The notes under the pieces: model-generated
Told to the model about the DNA's origin: nothing
The model's input: the letters and a program-made list of their open reading frames with translations, nothing else
The model's database searches: none
Source of the DNA: Zingiber officinale
Lineage: Eukaryota > Streptophyta > Magnoliopsida > Zingiberales > Zingiberaceae
Direction of reading: 5' to 3'
Assembly: GCF_018446385.1 (NCBI RefSeq)
Contig: NC_055988.1
Location: forward strand, 164,994,209-165,058,208
Length of the DNA: 64,000 nucleotides
Shown: positions 1-10,944 of the stretch, in pieces
How the letters are laid out: the number at the start of each line of letters is the position of its first letter
Numbering within the stretch: the first letter of the stretch is position 1
Position numbers and translations under genes: made by a program

Positions 1-3000
1 ATTAGTTGATACATGTTTAGTGGAGTTATCTACCGGTACCTGGTGTGTAGATATGGGAGCCACTGATCATGTCTGCAATTCATTGCAGGGTTCCAGGATA
101 CCCGACAACTAAATGAAAATAAAAAACACCGTCCACATGGGCACTACTGCAAAAGTAGCAGCTGTTGCAGTGGGAGAGGTTTATTCTCTAATAGGAATAA
201 AATTTGGATTATTAGGAATTGTCTTTACATACTAAGTTTAGAAAGAACCTGATTTCAGTTTCTAAACTATTATAGAATAGATATTGTGTCTATTTTGATA
301 ACAAAGTTGTTATCAAGAAAAATAGGCAAGTTATCTATTCTGGTATGATTGGTTGACAATTTATAATCCAATAACTCCCATGATGCAACAAATGGAAATT
401 AATAACACATCTTCTAACTTAAGAGAAAGCAACTTTCGAAAATGAACCAATTATATCTTTGACATCTAAGGCTAGGTTATATTAACTTAAGTAGGATTCA
501 TTGGTAGCTGATGAACTTTTGGGTTCATTAGTAGTGGAAATCTTTCCAACCTGCGAGTCTTACTTGGAAGGAAAATAACCAAGAAGCTTTTAAGTCCAAG
601 GGGTATGGAGTCAAAGATATGTTGAAATCGGTTCATTCTGATTTATGTGATCCTATGACTATCCAGACAAGAGGTAGTATTGAATATTTCATCTATTTTA
701 TAGACAACTATTCAAGATACAAATAAATTTACTTAATGTACCGCAAGACTAAGTACTTTGATTAGTTCAAAGAGTACAAGGCTGATGCGGAGAAATGTTA
801 AAGTAAATGTCACTATGGTAAGATCATAGTGGCAAGTACCTCTTGAGAGATTTTAGGAGTCACTTATCAGTAGTTGGATTTTAACCCCAACTAACTGCAC
901 CTGGTACACCCCAACAAGGATGGTGTAGTAGAAAGAAGGTAAAAGACTCTTATGAAATAATTAGATAGATGATGAGTTATTCAGAAAATTACCAAATTTG
1001 TTTTAAGGATAAACTCTGATAATGAAAGTGAACATAGTACCTTCCAAGTTAGAACTCTCTACTCATATAGAATTGCTGAATAGGTGAAAACCTATTTTGA
1101 AGCATATTCGGATTCGGGTAATCCATCACATATGTTAAAGAGAGACAATGATAAGTTGGATAGGAGTTCACTTGTTTGTAAGTTATCCTAGATAAACAAA
1201 AGTAGGTTTATAGTCTTAAAAATCAGAAGGTCATTGTTGGCATCAATGACTGATTTTTTAGAAAAAGACTATATAATGAACCACGTGCTCATAAGTAAAT
1301 TTGTTCTTAAGGAAATAATAAAGGACATGTCTAACCTAGTACCAACTGTACAAGATGAGATACCACAAGAAAACTGCAACACGTATCACAAATTGATACA
1401 CAATTACAGAAAGTGTCTTGTTGTAGTGGGAGGGTTGTTATGCAACCTAAATAGGTTCATGTTTTGGGAGAGTTTTTGGACTCGATCCCTGGAGGACATG
1501 AACCTGATCTCCATATGATGAAGCACTCCAAGATAAAGATGCAAGCATCTTGGCAAAGAGTAATGAATAAAAGAATTAGAATATATGTATTCTAATAAAA
1601 TCTGGAAGCTTGTAGAATCACCAAATGGTGTAAAAGCCGTTGGGTGTAAAAAGGTCTATAATAGGAAAAGAGGGATAGACAGGAAGGTAGTAACTTTCAA
1701 AGCAAGGCTTGATGAAAAAGGAAACTTTTTCACTGGTAGTCATGCTTAAGTCTATCCGGATTCTTTTATCTATTTGGCAAGTGGATGTCAAGACAAGATT
1801 CCTTAATGGAAGTCTTGAAGAAAACATCCATATAAAGCAACCGAAGGGTTCATTGCAAAGGGCTAAGAGCATCTTGTGTAAGCTCAATCAGCCTATGGGC
1901 AAAGCTTCAAGGTCTTGGAATATCCGGTTTATCAAAGTAATCCAGATCTATGGATTTAGTAACGGATAAGTCTTGTGTATACAAAAGATGTGATGGAAAC
2001 GTGGTGGTATTTTTTGTACTATACTTAGATAATATTTTTGGTAGTTGGAAACAATATCAAAATGTTGTCAGAAGTAAGGGTATGGGTGTCCAAACAATTC
2101 GATATAAAGGACTTGGGGGAATGTATATAGTCTTGAGATCAAAGTAATAAGGGATCGCAAGAAAAGAATATTTTACTTATCCCAAGCTTCATACATCGGA
2201 AAAATCCTTGTTCGTTTTAAGCATACAAAACTCCAAGAAAGGTTTCTTACCTTTTCAGGATGGAGTAACTTTATCTAAAGATATGTCTCTGTAGACATCA
2301 AAGGAGATAAAGGAAATATAGGCAGTTCTTTATGCTACGGCTGTTGAAAGCCTAATGTATGCTATGCACGAGATCAGAAATCTGTTTTGCCAAAGGCATA
2401 GTTAGAAGATATCAAAGTAACCCTGGACAAGGACAGTGGACTGCAGTAAAGCATATATTGTAGTACCTTAGAGGCACTAGAGATTATATGCTAGCTTACA
2501 AGGCAGTTAATTTAGTCCTTGTGGGTTGCATGAATTTTGACTTCCAATCGGATAGGGACAATAATAAGTCGACATCGGGGTTTTGTGTTTACTTTAGGAG
2601 GTAAAGTCATAACTATGGAAGAGTGATAAGCATAGGTGTTTTTCTGGATTCCACCATAGAAGCTTAGTATATGGCAAGCCTCTGAGGTAGCCATAAAAGC
2701 TGAATGACTCAATAACCTCAAGATAGACTTAGATATGATTTCTAGTTTGTCCAAAGATTATTACAATTTATTGTAATAATATTGGTGCAGTAGCAAACTA
2801 TAAGAAACCATAAGTCTATAAAGGCAAGTAAACACAATAGAGCGCAAGTACCACCCAATACGAGAAATCGTATAAACGAGGAGAAGTTGTTGCTACCTAG
2901 ATTGCATCAGGTGATGACCTATAGATCCTTCCACCGAGGTCCTTAAGGCAAGAGCTTTTGATGGACATGTTGAAGGGTTAGGAATCAGATGTATGGCAGC

Positions 3001-3038
3001 AGATATAGCAGCTTAGTCTTTTAGTATAAGTGGGAGAT
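1..3038 (+). mobile_element. Ty1/copia internal region, copy 1 (decayed)
   Basis: Decayed pol region of a copia retrotransposon, cut by the left window edge. In order I can read a protease-like segment near 30-130 (a D-x-GATDHVCNS pattern), the GAG-pre-integrase segment near 440-560, integrase near 600-1000 (including a GTPQQDGVVER-like stretch), reverse transcriptase near 1450-2150 (VDVKTRFLNGSLEENI at about 1780-1830) and RNase H near 2300-2950 (a STSGF motif). The region ends in the polypurine tract AAGTGGGAGAT at 3028-3038, directly before the LTR. Many stops and frameshifts interrupt it, so it encodes nothing intact. Family order PR-IN-RT-RH is diagnostic of Ty1/copia. Confidence 0.9.
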
Positions 3039-5461
3039 TGTTAGAGTGTATACTAAAAGCCTAGCTTTTGGTATAAACATTTATCTAGAAATAAGAATCA
3101 CATTGGTCAAATGTCTACATTTATGATAAATGTAGTTGCTCAATTAATTTATATTGTAGATAACATGGTGTGTGGTGTCACACACAGAAGATCATGTTAT
3201 CGATTCCTTATAAATTATAAACAGTAGCTCACGACTAAGATGGAAAGGAACAAACCATTGGAAGGTCGTAGTGTAATTAGGTGTTAGTTTATCTTAACTA
3301 TATAATTACACTAGTACACTTAGAGTGTATTGAGTAGGACCATTTGAGGTCATTCTTTTTATACTGACTTTATAAAGGAACAAAGACCTCAGTTATTATG
3401 GAAGTGTGTGCTCTTAATCCTAATATAATAACAAGCACATATATTTGATATTTATTTCTTTAATTTATCAATGGGTGAGATTTAGTTCGATGAATCAATA
3501 AGCCCGATAAGTTGGGAAATGATATCACTTATAGTGTGTGTTGTTGATTATAGAAGGAAACTGTGTCCTAGAGATACTAGGTTGATAATGTCCTCAAGAG
3601 GAGCTCATAAGGATTGTCATGTTAAACCCTGCAGGTGGACTTAGTCCGACATGATAATAAGGTTGAGTGGTACTACTCTTGGACTTAGATATTAATTAAA
3701 TGAGTTGTCAGTAACTCACTTAATTAGTGGACATTCGATATCTTAAACACAGGGAGACTAACACACTCATAATAAGAAGGAGCCCAAAAATGTAATTTGG
3801 GATTGGTGCGGTAGTTCAATGATAGTTCTCTAGTGGAATGAATTATCATTGATAAAATTAAGTTGTGTGTTCGGGGCGAACATGGGATGCTTAATTTTAT
3901 CGGGAGACCAAAACCAATTCCTCCTCTCGGTCCCTATCGTAGCCTCTTATTTGTAGAGTTCTATACCCACCTATACCCACCTTCTATACCCACCCAATAG
4001 GGGCCGGCCAAGCTAGCTTGGGAAACAAGCTAGGGTCGGCCTAGGTATAAGATTGGGTGGCCGGCCCTAGCTTGAACCCAAGCTAGTAGGGCCGGCCATA
4101 ATTAATTAAAAAGAAAATTTAATTTTAATGTTTATTATTATGTGGAAGATTTAATTTAAAAGAGAATTAAAATTAAAATATCTCTCTTGTAAAAATTTAC
4201 AAAAGATTAAAGAAAGAGATTAGATTTCTTTCCTTATTTGTAGATTGGAGAGTTATTTTATTTTCTCTTTAAAATTATTCACATGTTAATAAAATTAAAA
4301 TTATAGATATTTCCTTTTATTAACCATGAAGAGATTTTAAAGAGAAATTTTATTTTTTAAAATTTCCGGAAACAAATAAGGAAAGTTTTAATTGTTGATT
4401 GAAACTTGTCCAATTTGCTTCCTATTGATTTGGTCGGCCATCATTGTTTAATTGGGGAAATATTATTTTATTTTTCTCAATTAAATCATGTCAAGGAAAT
4501 TAAGGAAAATTTATTGTAATTAAATTTCCTAATTTACCTAGGCCAAGGAATATAAAAGAAGGGGTGAGGGTGCCTTCACAAGAGACAACATCTATTATTC
4601 CTCTCCCTCTTTTGTTCCTTGGTGTGGCCGGCCATCATCTCCTTCTCTTCCTCTTGTGGTGGCCGAACCTTTCCCTCTCCCTTGGAGTTCTTGTGGTGGC
4701 CGGATACTACTCGGAGAAGAAGAAGAAGAAGAAGGAGAGAAAGCTAGCATCTCTTGGAACTTGGTTAGTATTTTGGTTTTTCTCCTTGGTAAAGCTTTTC
4801 TTTTGTGGCCGAACCTTGCTTGGAGGAGAAGAAGGTGGTTGGTGGTTTCTCATCTTGGAAGATCGTTGCCCACACAACGTCCGAGGTTAGAAGAGGAATA
4901 CGGTAGAAGATCAAGAGGTTTTTTTCTACAAGGTATAACTAGTAATTTCTATTTCCGCATCATGCTAGTTATTTATGGAAATAATACCAAATACAAGAGG
5001 CTTACGTTCTAGTATTTCGAATATGTTTTTTTCGAAGTTGTGTTCTTTTGTTTCTTTCTTTTCCTTGTGATTTGATTGTTCTCTTTGGTTAACCTAAAGT
5101 TATTTTAGGAAATTAAATATTAGCTTTCTATTAAAGGTTTTGTCTAGTCGGTGGTGGTTGCTCCCATATCCAAGAAGGTCATGTGCCTCGCCACGTCAGT
5201 ACTGGGAACCTTTTATGGAAATTAATATTTAATGGAATTAATAACTTAAGGAGACTTGGGTCGAACGTGTTAAGTTCCGCAGGAGATCCAAGTCAAAACC
5301 TAAAAGAACAAATAGATTAAGTTTTGGATCAAACGTGTTAAGTTCCGCAGGCGATCCAAAATTTAATTTAAAAGAACACATGGTAGCTAGGAAAAGGTTC
5401 AGACCTTTGTACAAAATTTTTGTACAGTGGAACCTCTAGATTTTCCGAGTAGCAACCAACA
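3039..5461 (+). repeat. copia long terminal repeat (2.4 kb)
   Basis: Starts TGTTAG immediately after the polypurine tract and ends ...CCAACA, the expected TG...CA termini. It contains a promoter-like TATA box (4551-4557), a GGCCGGCC-bounded double hairpin (4002-4097), a GAA run (4714-4737), two hairpins with near-identical loops (5253-5294 and 5322-5361) and a TGTACAAAA/TTTTGTACA inverted repeat near the 3' end (5408-5426). The primer-binding site TGGTATCAGAGC that should follow a 5' LTR is absent, so this copy cannot serve as a normal 5' LTR. At 2.4 kb it is long for a copia LTR. Confidence 0.85.
4551..4557 (+). promoter_or_regulatory. TATA box inside the copia LTR
   Basis: TATAAAA in a GGAATATAAAAGAAGG context, followed about 25-35 bases later by a pyrimidine-rich start region (CTATTATTCCTCTCCC). 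This is the expected U3/R boundary of the LTR. The start site is inferred. Confidence 0.6.
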
Positions 5462-7788
5462 GTTATACTATAGAATAGACTTAGTAGTCCTAATTATGAT
5501 GATTGGAAACAAGACTTGGACATTAAGATGGACTGTCCTCTCAGAACTAAGAACAATATATGTGTATTTTATTCATTAGTTGTTGAAACATATTTAGTGG
5601 TGTTATCTACCGGTACCTGGTGTGTAGATACGGAAACCACTAATCATGTCTGCAATTCATTATAAGGGTTCTAGGAAACTCGACAACTATATGAAGAGAA
5701 ATCACCGTCTACATGGGCACTACTACAAAAATAGTAGCTGTTGCAGTGGGAGATGTTTATCCTCTGATAGGAATTAAAAATAAATTTTGAGAAATTATCT
5801 TTACGTACCAAGTTTAGAAAAAAAACTCGATTTCGATTTCTAAACTATTAAATAATAGATATTCTGTCTATTTTGATAACAAATTTATTATCAAGAAAAT
5901 AGAGAAGTTATCTATTCTGGTACATTGGTTGACAATTTATAATCCAATAACTCCCACGATACAATAAATGGAAATTAATAACACATCTTTTAACTTTAAT
6001 AAGAGAAAGCAAATTTAGAAATGAACCAATCATATCTTTGGCATCTAAGGCTAGGTTATATTAACTTGAGTAGGATTCAAAGGATAATAACCAATGAACT
6101 CTTGGGTTCATTGGCAGTGGAAATCTTTCCAACCTGCGAGTCTTACTTGGAAGAAAAAATAACCAAGAAGTTTTTAAGTCTAAGGGGTATGGAGCCAAAG
6201 AAATATTGGAATTGGTTCATTCTGATTTGTGTGGACCTTTAACTATCCAGGCAAGAGGTTGTCTCAAATATTTCGTCACTTTTATAGACGACTATTCGAG
6301 ATACGGGTACATTTACTTGATGTGTCGCAAGTCTAAGTACTTTGATAAGTTCAAAGAGTACTAGGCTGATGTGGAGTAACGTCAAGGTAAAAGTATCAAG
6401 ACACTACGGTGAGATCGTAGTGGCGAGTACCTCTTAGGAAAGTTTAGGAGTCACTTATCAGAAGTTGGGATTTAATCCCAACTAACTACACCTGGTACAC
6501 CCCAACAGAATGGTGTAGTAGAAAGAAGGCATATGACTCTTATAGAAATGATTAGATCGATGATGGGTTATTCAGAAAATTACCAAATTCGTTTTGAGGA
6601 TATACTCTGGAAACGGAAGTGAACATAGTACCTTCTAAGTCAAAACTTTCTACTCCCATAGAATTACAGAATAGGTGTAAGCCTAATCTAAAGCATATTC
6701 AGATTTGGGGTAGGCCATCACATGTGCTGAAGGGAGACACTGAGAAGTTGGACAGGAGTTCACTTGTTTGTGCGTTATCCTAAGAAAAAAACGAAAGGAG
6801 GTTTATAGTTCTTAAAATCAGAAGGTCATTGTTAGCACCAATACCTGATTTTTAGAAGAGAATTATGTAATGAACCAAAGCCCATAAGTAAAATTGTTCT
6901 TAAAGAAATAATAAAGGACACGTCTAATCTAGTCACAACTGTACAAGATATGATACCACAAGAAACTGCAACACGTGTCACAAATGATGCACAATACAGA
7001 CAGTGTCTTGTTGTAGTGGGAGGGTTTTTTTTTGGAAACCTAAAAGATTCATGTTTTGGAGAGTCTTTGGACTTGATCCCTGGTGAACATAAACCTGATC
7101 CCCGGACATATGACGAATCACTCCAAGATAAAGATGTAGTATCTTGGCAAAGAACAATGAATACTAAATTAGAATATATGTATTCTAAAAAAGTCTGGTA
7201 GCTTGTAAAATCATCAAATGGTGTAAAAGTCATTAGGTCTACAATAGGAAAAGAAGGATAGATGGGAAAGTGAAAACTTTCAAAGTAAGACTTGTTAAAA
7301 AAGGGTATCGATTATGAGGAAACTTTTTCACCGATAGCCATGCGTAAGTCTATCCGGATTCTTTTATCCATTGCTGCTCATATGGATTATGAGATTCGGC
7401 AAGTGGATGTCAAGACAGTTTTTCTTAACGGAAGTCTTGAAGAAAACATCCGTATGAAGCTACCAGAGGGGTCATTGCAAAGGGCAAAGAGCATCTAGTA
7501 TGTAAGCTCAATTGGTCTAATTATGGACTGAAGCAAAGCTTCAAGGTCTTGGAACATCCATTTTAATGAAATAATCCATACCTATAGATTTATTCAGTGT
7601 CCGGATGAGTCTTGTGTATACAAGAAGTGTAATGAAAACGTGGTGATATTTCTAGTACTATACGTAGGTGACATTTTTGGTAGTTGGAAACAATACCAAA
7701 GTGTTGTCGGAAGTAAGGGTATGGTTGTCCAAGCAATTTTGATATAAAGGAACTTGGGAGAATGTGCACTTATTCTTCGGATCATGAG
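5462..7788 (+). mobile_element. Ty1/copia internal region, copy 2 (decayed, truncated)
   Basis: A second copy of the pol region seen at 1-2140: protease-like segment near 5590-5700, GAG-pre-integrase at 6021-6140 (LWHLRLGYINLSRIQR), integrase near 6180-6700 (TPQQNGVVER-like) and reverse transcriptase near 7080-7788 (QVDVKTVFLNGSLEENI at 7397-7447). No primer-binding site or gag lies between the LTR end and the protease. The copy stops in the middle of reverse transcriptase, where unrelated repeat DNA begins. Stops and frameshifts are frequent. Same orientation and family as copy 1, and clearly alignable to it over its whole length. Confidence 0.88.
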
Positions 7789-8148
7789 AAGATGCTCCTC
7801 AAGTGAATACAAGTGAATACCCTTTCTTCTTGCTACTTGTGAATACAAATACAAGAAGAAACCCTAAGAATACAAGTGAATATCCTTTCTTCTTGCTACT
7901 TGTTGTTGCCTCTTGAACCTTGAAGATGCTCCTCAAGTGCCTTCAAGAACTGGCGTGAGTGCTGGAGAAATCGCCGTGAGAATCGCTGTAAGCTTGCAGG
8001 AGAAGAATGCAAAGTTATGTCGAAGAAAACGCTTCGCCCAGGCTTTAAACAGTGCTCCCAATAGATCCAATTCATCCCCAATCGATTGTCACGTTAGCAC
8101 CGCTCCATCTCAGTCGTCCATCACCTACATCCTGCGCAACGGTCACTT
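7789..8148. other. Unassigned repeat-derived leader of the palindrome block
   Basis: Joins the broken copia element to the palindrome cluster. It carries a repeated segment (AAGTGAATA...CTTTCTTCTTGCTACTTG, near 7799-7840 and 7872-7904) and a repeated GAAGATGCTCCTCAAGTG near 7788 and 7921. I do not recognise a coding domain; the + frame open here simply runs into the palindromes. Confidence 0.4.
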
Positions 8149-8434
8149 CCCAATCGATCGACCAATCAATTGGGACTGCCTGAATCGATCGTCCGATCGA
8201 TTCAGCGTCATTCTGTGTTCTCGTATATGCGCGAGAACTCCTGCTGCCCAATCGATCGACCGATCGATCGGTAGCTCCCAATCGATCGGCCGATCGATTG
8301 GGAAAGCCTTTGTGCTCGTGATTTCACGTCCCAATCGATCGACCAATCGATTGGGCCTTCCCATAATCGCAGCACACTCCAATCGATTGACTGATCGATT
8401 GGACCCTTGTTCAATCGATCGATTGATCGATTGA
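8149..8434. repeat. Cluster of seven CGATCGAT palindromes
   Basis: Seven inverted repeats of 24-26 bases start at 8149, 8181, 8247, 8277, 8330, 8379 and 8411. The fourth is a perfect 26-base palindrome (arms CCCAATCGATCGG/CCGATCGATTGGG). The second has perfect 11-base arms of a different outer sequence (TGAATCGATCG/CGATCGATTCA), and the seventh uses TCAATCGATC/GATCGATTGA. The spacers between them are unrelated in sequence. The frames open on both strands here are by-products of the repeats, not genes. Confidence 0.9.
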
Positions 8435-8533
8435 TCAGCCTGGACTTGAATTAAACTCAAGTCCAAAGTCCCAAACCCAACTCCCGGTCAACCGTGACCT
8501 ATTGGGTCTTCATGCCTAGCATTTAGCCATACC

Positions 8534-8787
8534 CGACCAACCTCGAACTAGCCTTCTAGCCTCCTCCATCAGCCTTGCGTCCCTCAGATATCTCCCATCC
8601 TTCACGCCTTACCTTCAGGAGCTTCCTTCGGCCTTATCCTAGTTGTCGGATTATACCACCACACTCGACTAATCTCGAACTAGTCTTCTAGCCTCCTCCA
8701 TCAGCCTTGCGTCCCTCGGATATCTCCCCATCTTTCACGCCTTGCCTCCAAGAGCTTCCTTCGGCCTCATCTAGTTATCGAGTTCTC
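8534..8787 (+). repeat. Direct repeat of about 120 bp, two copies
   Basis: A segment starting CGACCAACCTCGAACTAG at about 8534-8650 recurs at 8667-8787, offset 133 bases, with scattered substitutions. Both copies contain TTCTAGCCTCCTCCATCAGC and AGCTTCCTTCGGCCT. It sits between the palindrome cluster and the hairpin array and probably belongs to the same repeat element. Confidence 0.75.
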
Positions 8788-8790
8788 CTT

Positions 8791-9335
8791 GCCAAGTCAC
8801 ACTAGGACTTACCTTGCCAAGTCACACTAGGACTTACCTTGCCAAGACCACATGCTTGGACTTACAACCTTTGCCAAGATCACACTTGGACTTTTAACCT
8901 TTGCCAATATCACACTTGGACTTTCCAATTGCCTGACTCCTCACCAGGACTTTTCAAATGCCTGGCTCCTCACCAGGACTTTCTCCCTTGCCAAGACCAC
9001 ACTTGTACTTTCCCGTTGCCTGGCTCCTCACCAGGACTTTCTCCTGCCTACCTCCTCACTAGGACTTTCCAAATGTCTGGCTCCTCACCAGGACTTTCTC
9101 CTTTGCCAAGATCACACTCGGACTTTCCCGTTGCGTGGCTTCTCACCAGGACTTTCTCTTGCCTAGCTCCTCACTAGAACTTTCCAAATGCCTAACCTCC
9201 AGTTAGTACTTCCATCACTGCCTAAACTTCAGTTAGGATTTCACCACTGCCTAACCTCCAGTTAGGACTTCCACCACTGCCTAAACTCTAGTTAGGACTA
9301 CACCACTGCCTAACCTCCAGTTAGGACTTCTAGTT
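8791..9335 (+). repeat. Array of about 19 hairpin-forming units, period about 29 bp
   Basis: Units begin with GCC and contain a stem of 5-6 pairs, a loop of 5-6 bases and then GGACTT. Three stem families alternate: CCAAG/CTTGG, CCTGG/CCAGG and CCTAAC/GTTAGG. Starts are near 8791, 8816, 8841, 8871, 8901, 8930, 8959, 8989, 9017, 9045, 9074, 9104, 9132, 9160, 9189, 9219, 9248, 9278 and 9307. Open frames through the array (8839-9177) give repetitive peptides and are not considered genes. Confidence 0.88.
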
Positions 9336-9533
9336 AAGTCTTCTGTTATCCCTGACCTACTTGACTTGTCTTCTTATCAACCTGGTCAACCCTTTGACCA
9401 TCTCCACAACTGGACGATTGCCCTAGCAATCTCCATATATTGTCAAACATCAAAACTCAAATCCCGACTCAAGCTTGACTCAACTCAAGCTTAGTCAAAC
9501 TGGTCAAACTTGACCAAGGGAAATTGTCCCAAC
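9336..9533 (+). other. Tail of the repeat element
   Basis: Rich in CAAGCTTGACTCAA-like and GTCAAACTTGACC motifs, ending AAATTGTCCCAACA. The CA-ending boundary followed by ordinary AT-rich DNA suggests the right end of an LTR or other retroelement, but I cannot find its partner copy in the window. Confidence 0.35.
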
Positions 9534-9874
9534 ATAAACATGTAGTTGTAAGTTGTGCTTAACTTGCAACGCATTGGCATTGCTTATCGATAGGAGTGGA
9601 AGACAACGACAAAGGAAGGAGCAAGAGCGAGAGAAATTTAAATTTAGAAAAAAGTCGAGCTACATGTTTTAAATAAAGGATGGAAGGGGAGAGAGAATAA
9701 AAGGAGTTTAATAATATAAAGAAATCGAGCTGACAATGCCACATAAGTGCGTCACTCACGATCACGCAGGAGGTGTCGAACAACATATTATTTCTCTATG
9801 TGTGTGTGTATATATACTAGCTTGTTATTGGTCGCCCACGCTGAAACCAATGTGGATGAGCAGGGTATCTCGGA

Positions 9875-9916
<42 letters not shown>

Positions 9917-10881
9917 TTTGATATCCTACACATCTCGTGCACACCAATTTATTTTCAATTTGAAAATATTTTTATGCTTAATATTATAATCCAACCCTTA
10001 GACTCTGAAGGCAAAATCTTATCGACATAAATAAAAACTTTTTTAAAAAATAAAAAAAATTACCATGGACGACACTTAAGCGTTGCTCATGTTGTGCACC
10101 TAGGATAAAAAGTCTATATATATAGTCATGATATGTTGTAAACGGTTTTCTACATAACAGTCCATGACTGTGTTGTTAGGGTGCCTTAAATTAATCCAAT
10201 ACCTCCATTTTTTTTAATTTTAAAAAATAAAAAATTTCTTAAATCGTAAACAGTGGCATCCTAAATACATATATTATACCTTATGATCACTTATTTTTTT
10301 TAAGCTTAAACATTATAACTTAACCCCTAAACCCTCAGGATAAAATCTAATTGACTTAATCTAAAAAAAACACGCAACTGTGTATTTCAATTGGGATACT
10401 TAGATCAATTCCATGCACCCTAAAAATACAATCACAGATCGTTTCACAGCGAAGGATCGACAGTTTAAAAATTAGATATATATATAAAAAAAATTTTTCC
10501 AAATGAAACGCACAACCATGGGATACTAGGCTTCTAAGCCACTCATTGTGAGCGTTTCTCAATTTACTCTGATGATCGATGAAAATTTTCTATGAGATCG
10601 GATGGTCATTCCAATATGAGTGTTACATATTTGAATTTAATCTTATAAATGTATCGGAATTAGTTTGTTGATATTAGTGAGTGGTGATTAAAATATCAAG
10701 TTGATTTATTTAAATGTCAATTATTAACAATTAGGAGACTATGAAATCTTTATTTTCTAATTTTTCTTGGCTTGTTATTTCTCTATTGAAAATAGACGAC
10801 AAACAAGTAAACTATATACTAAATATGGATTCGATCTCCATTGACCACAAACATGGAGAGAGAATTCATGTAGTTTATCTG
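9534..10881. other. Intergenic region upstream of the polygalacturonase
   Basis: AT-rich with no coding signal that I trust. It includes a (TA)18 microsatellite at 9877-9912. Two degenerate direct repeats of about 70 bp lie near 9969-10036 and 10299-10372; both contain GCTTAA...ATTATAA and AAAATCT, offset about 330. Confidence 0.5.
9877..9912. repeat. (TA)18 microsatellite
   Basis: Eighteen uninterrupted TA units. Confidence 0.95.
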
Positions 10882-10888
10882 TATAAAG
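10882..10888 (+). promoter_or_regulatory. Putative TATA box of the polygalacturonase gene
   Basis: TATAAAG lies 57 bases before the start codon, giving a predicted start site near 10912-10918 and a leader of about 30 bases. Position and sequence fit; nothing else supports it. Confidence 0.45.
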
Positions 10889-10944
10889 ATCGAGAAGGAA
10901 AACAACAATAGGAGCATCCATTAATTGCAAAGTCCTATAGAAAA

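Noticed and set aside
7913..9177. Open frames of 60-170 codons in the palindrome and hairpin blocks
   Set aside because: They follow the repeat sequence in several frames on both strands, have no domain and no gene structure.
8791..9335. CRISPR-like array (units of about 29 bp)
   Set aside because: Units are contiguous hairpin modules without unique spacers of constant length, no cas genes exist and the DNA is plant nuclear.
9736..9989. Small frames reading through the (TA)n run
   Set aside because: Ile/Tyr repeats from a microsatellite.
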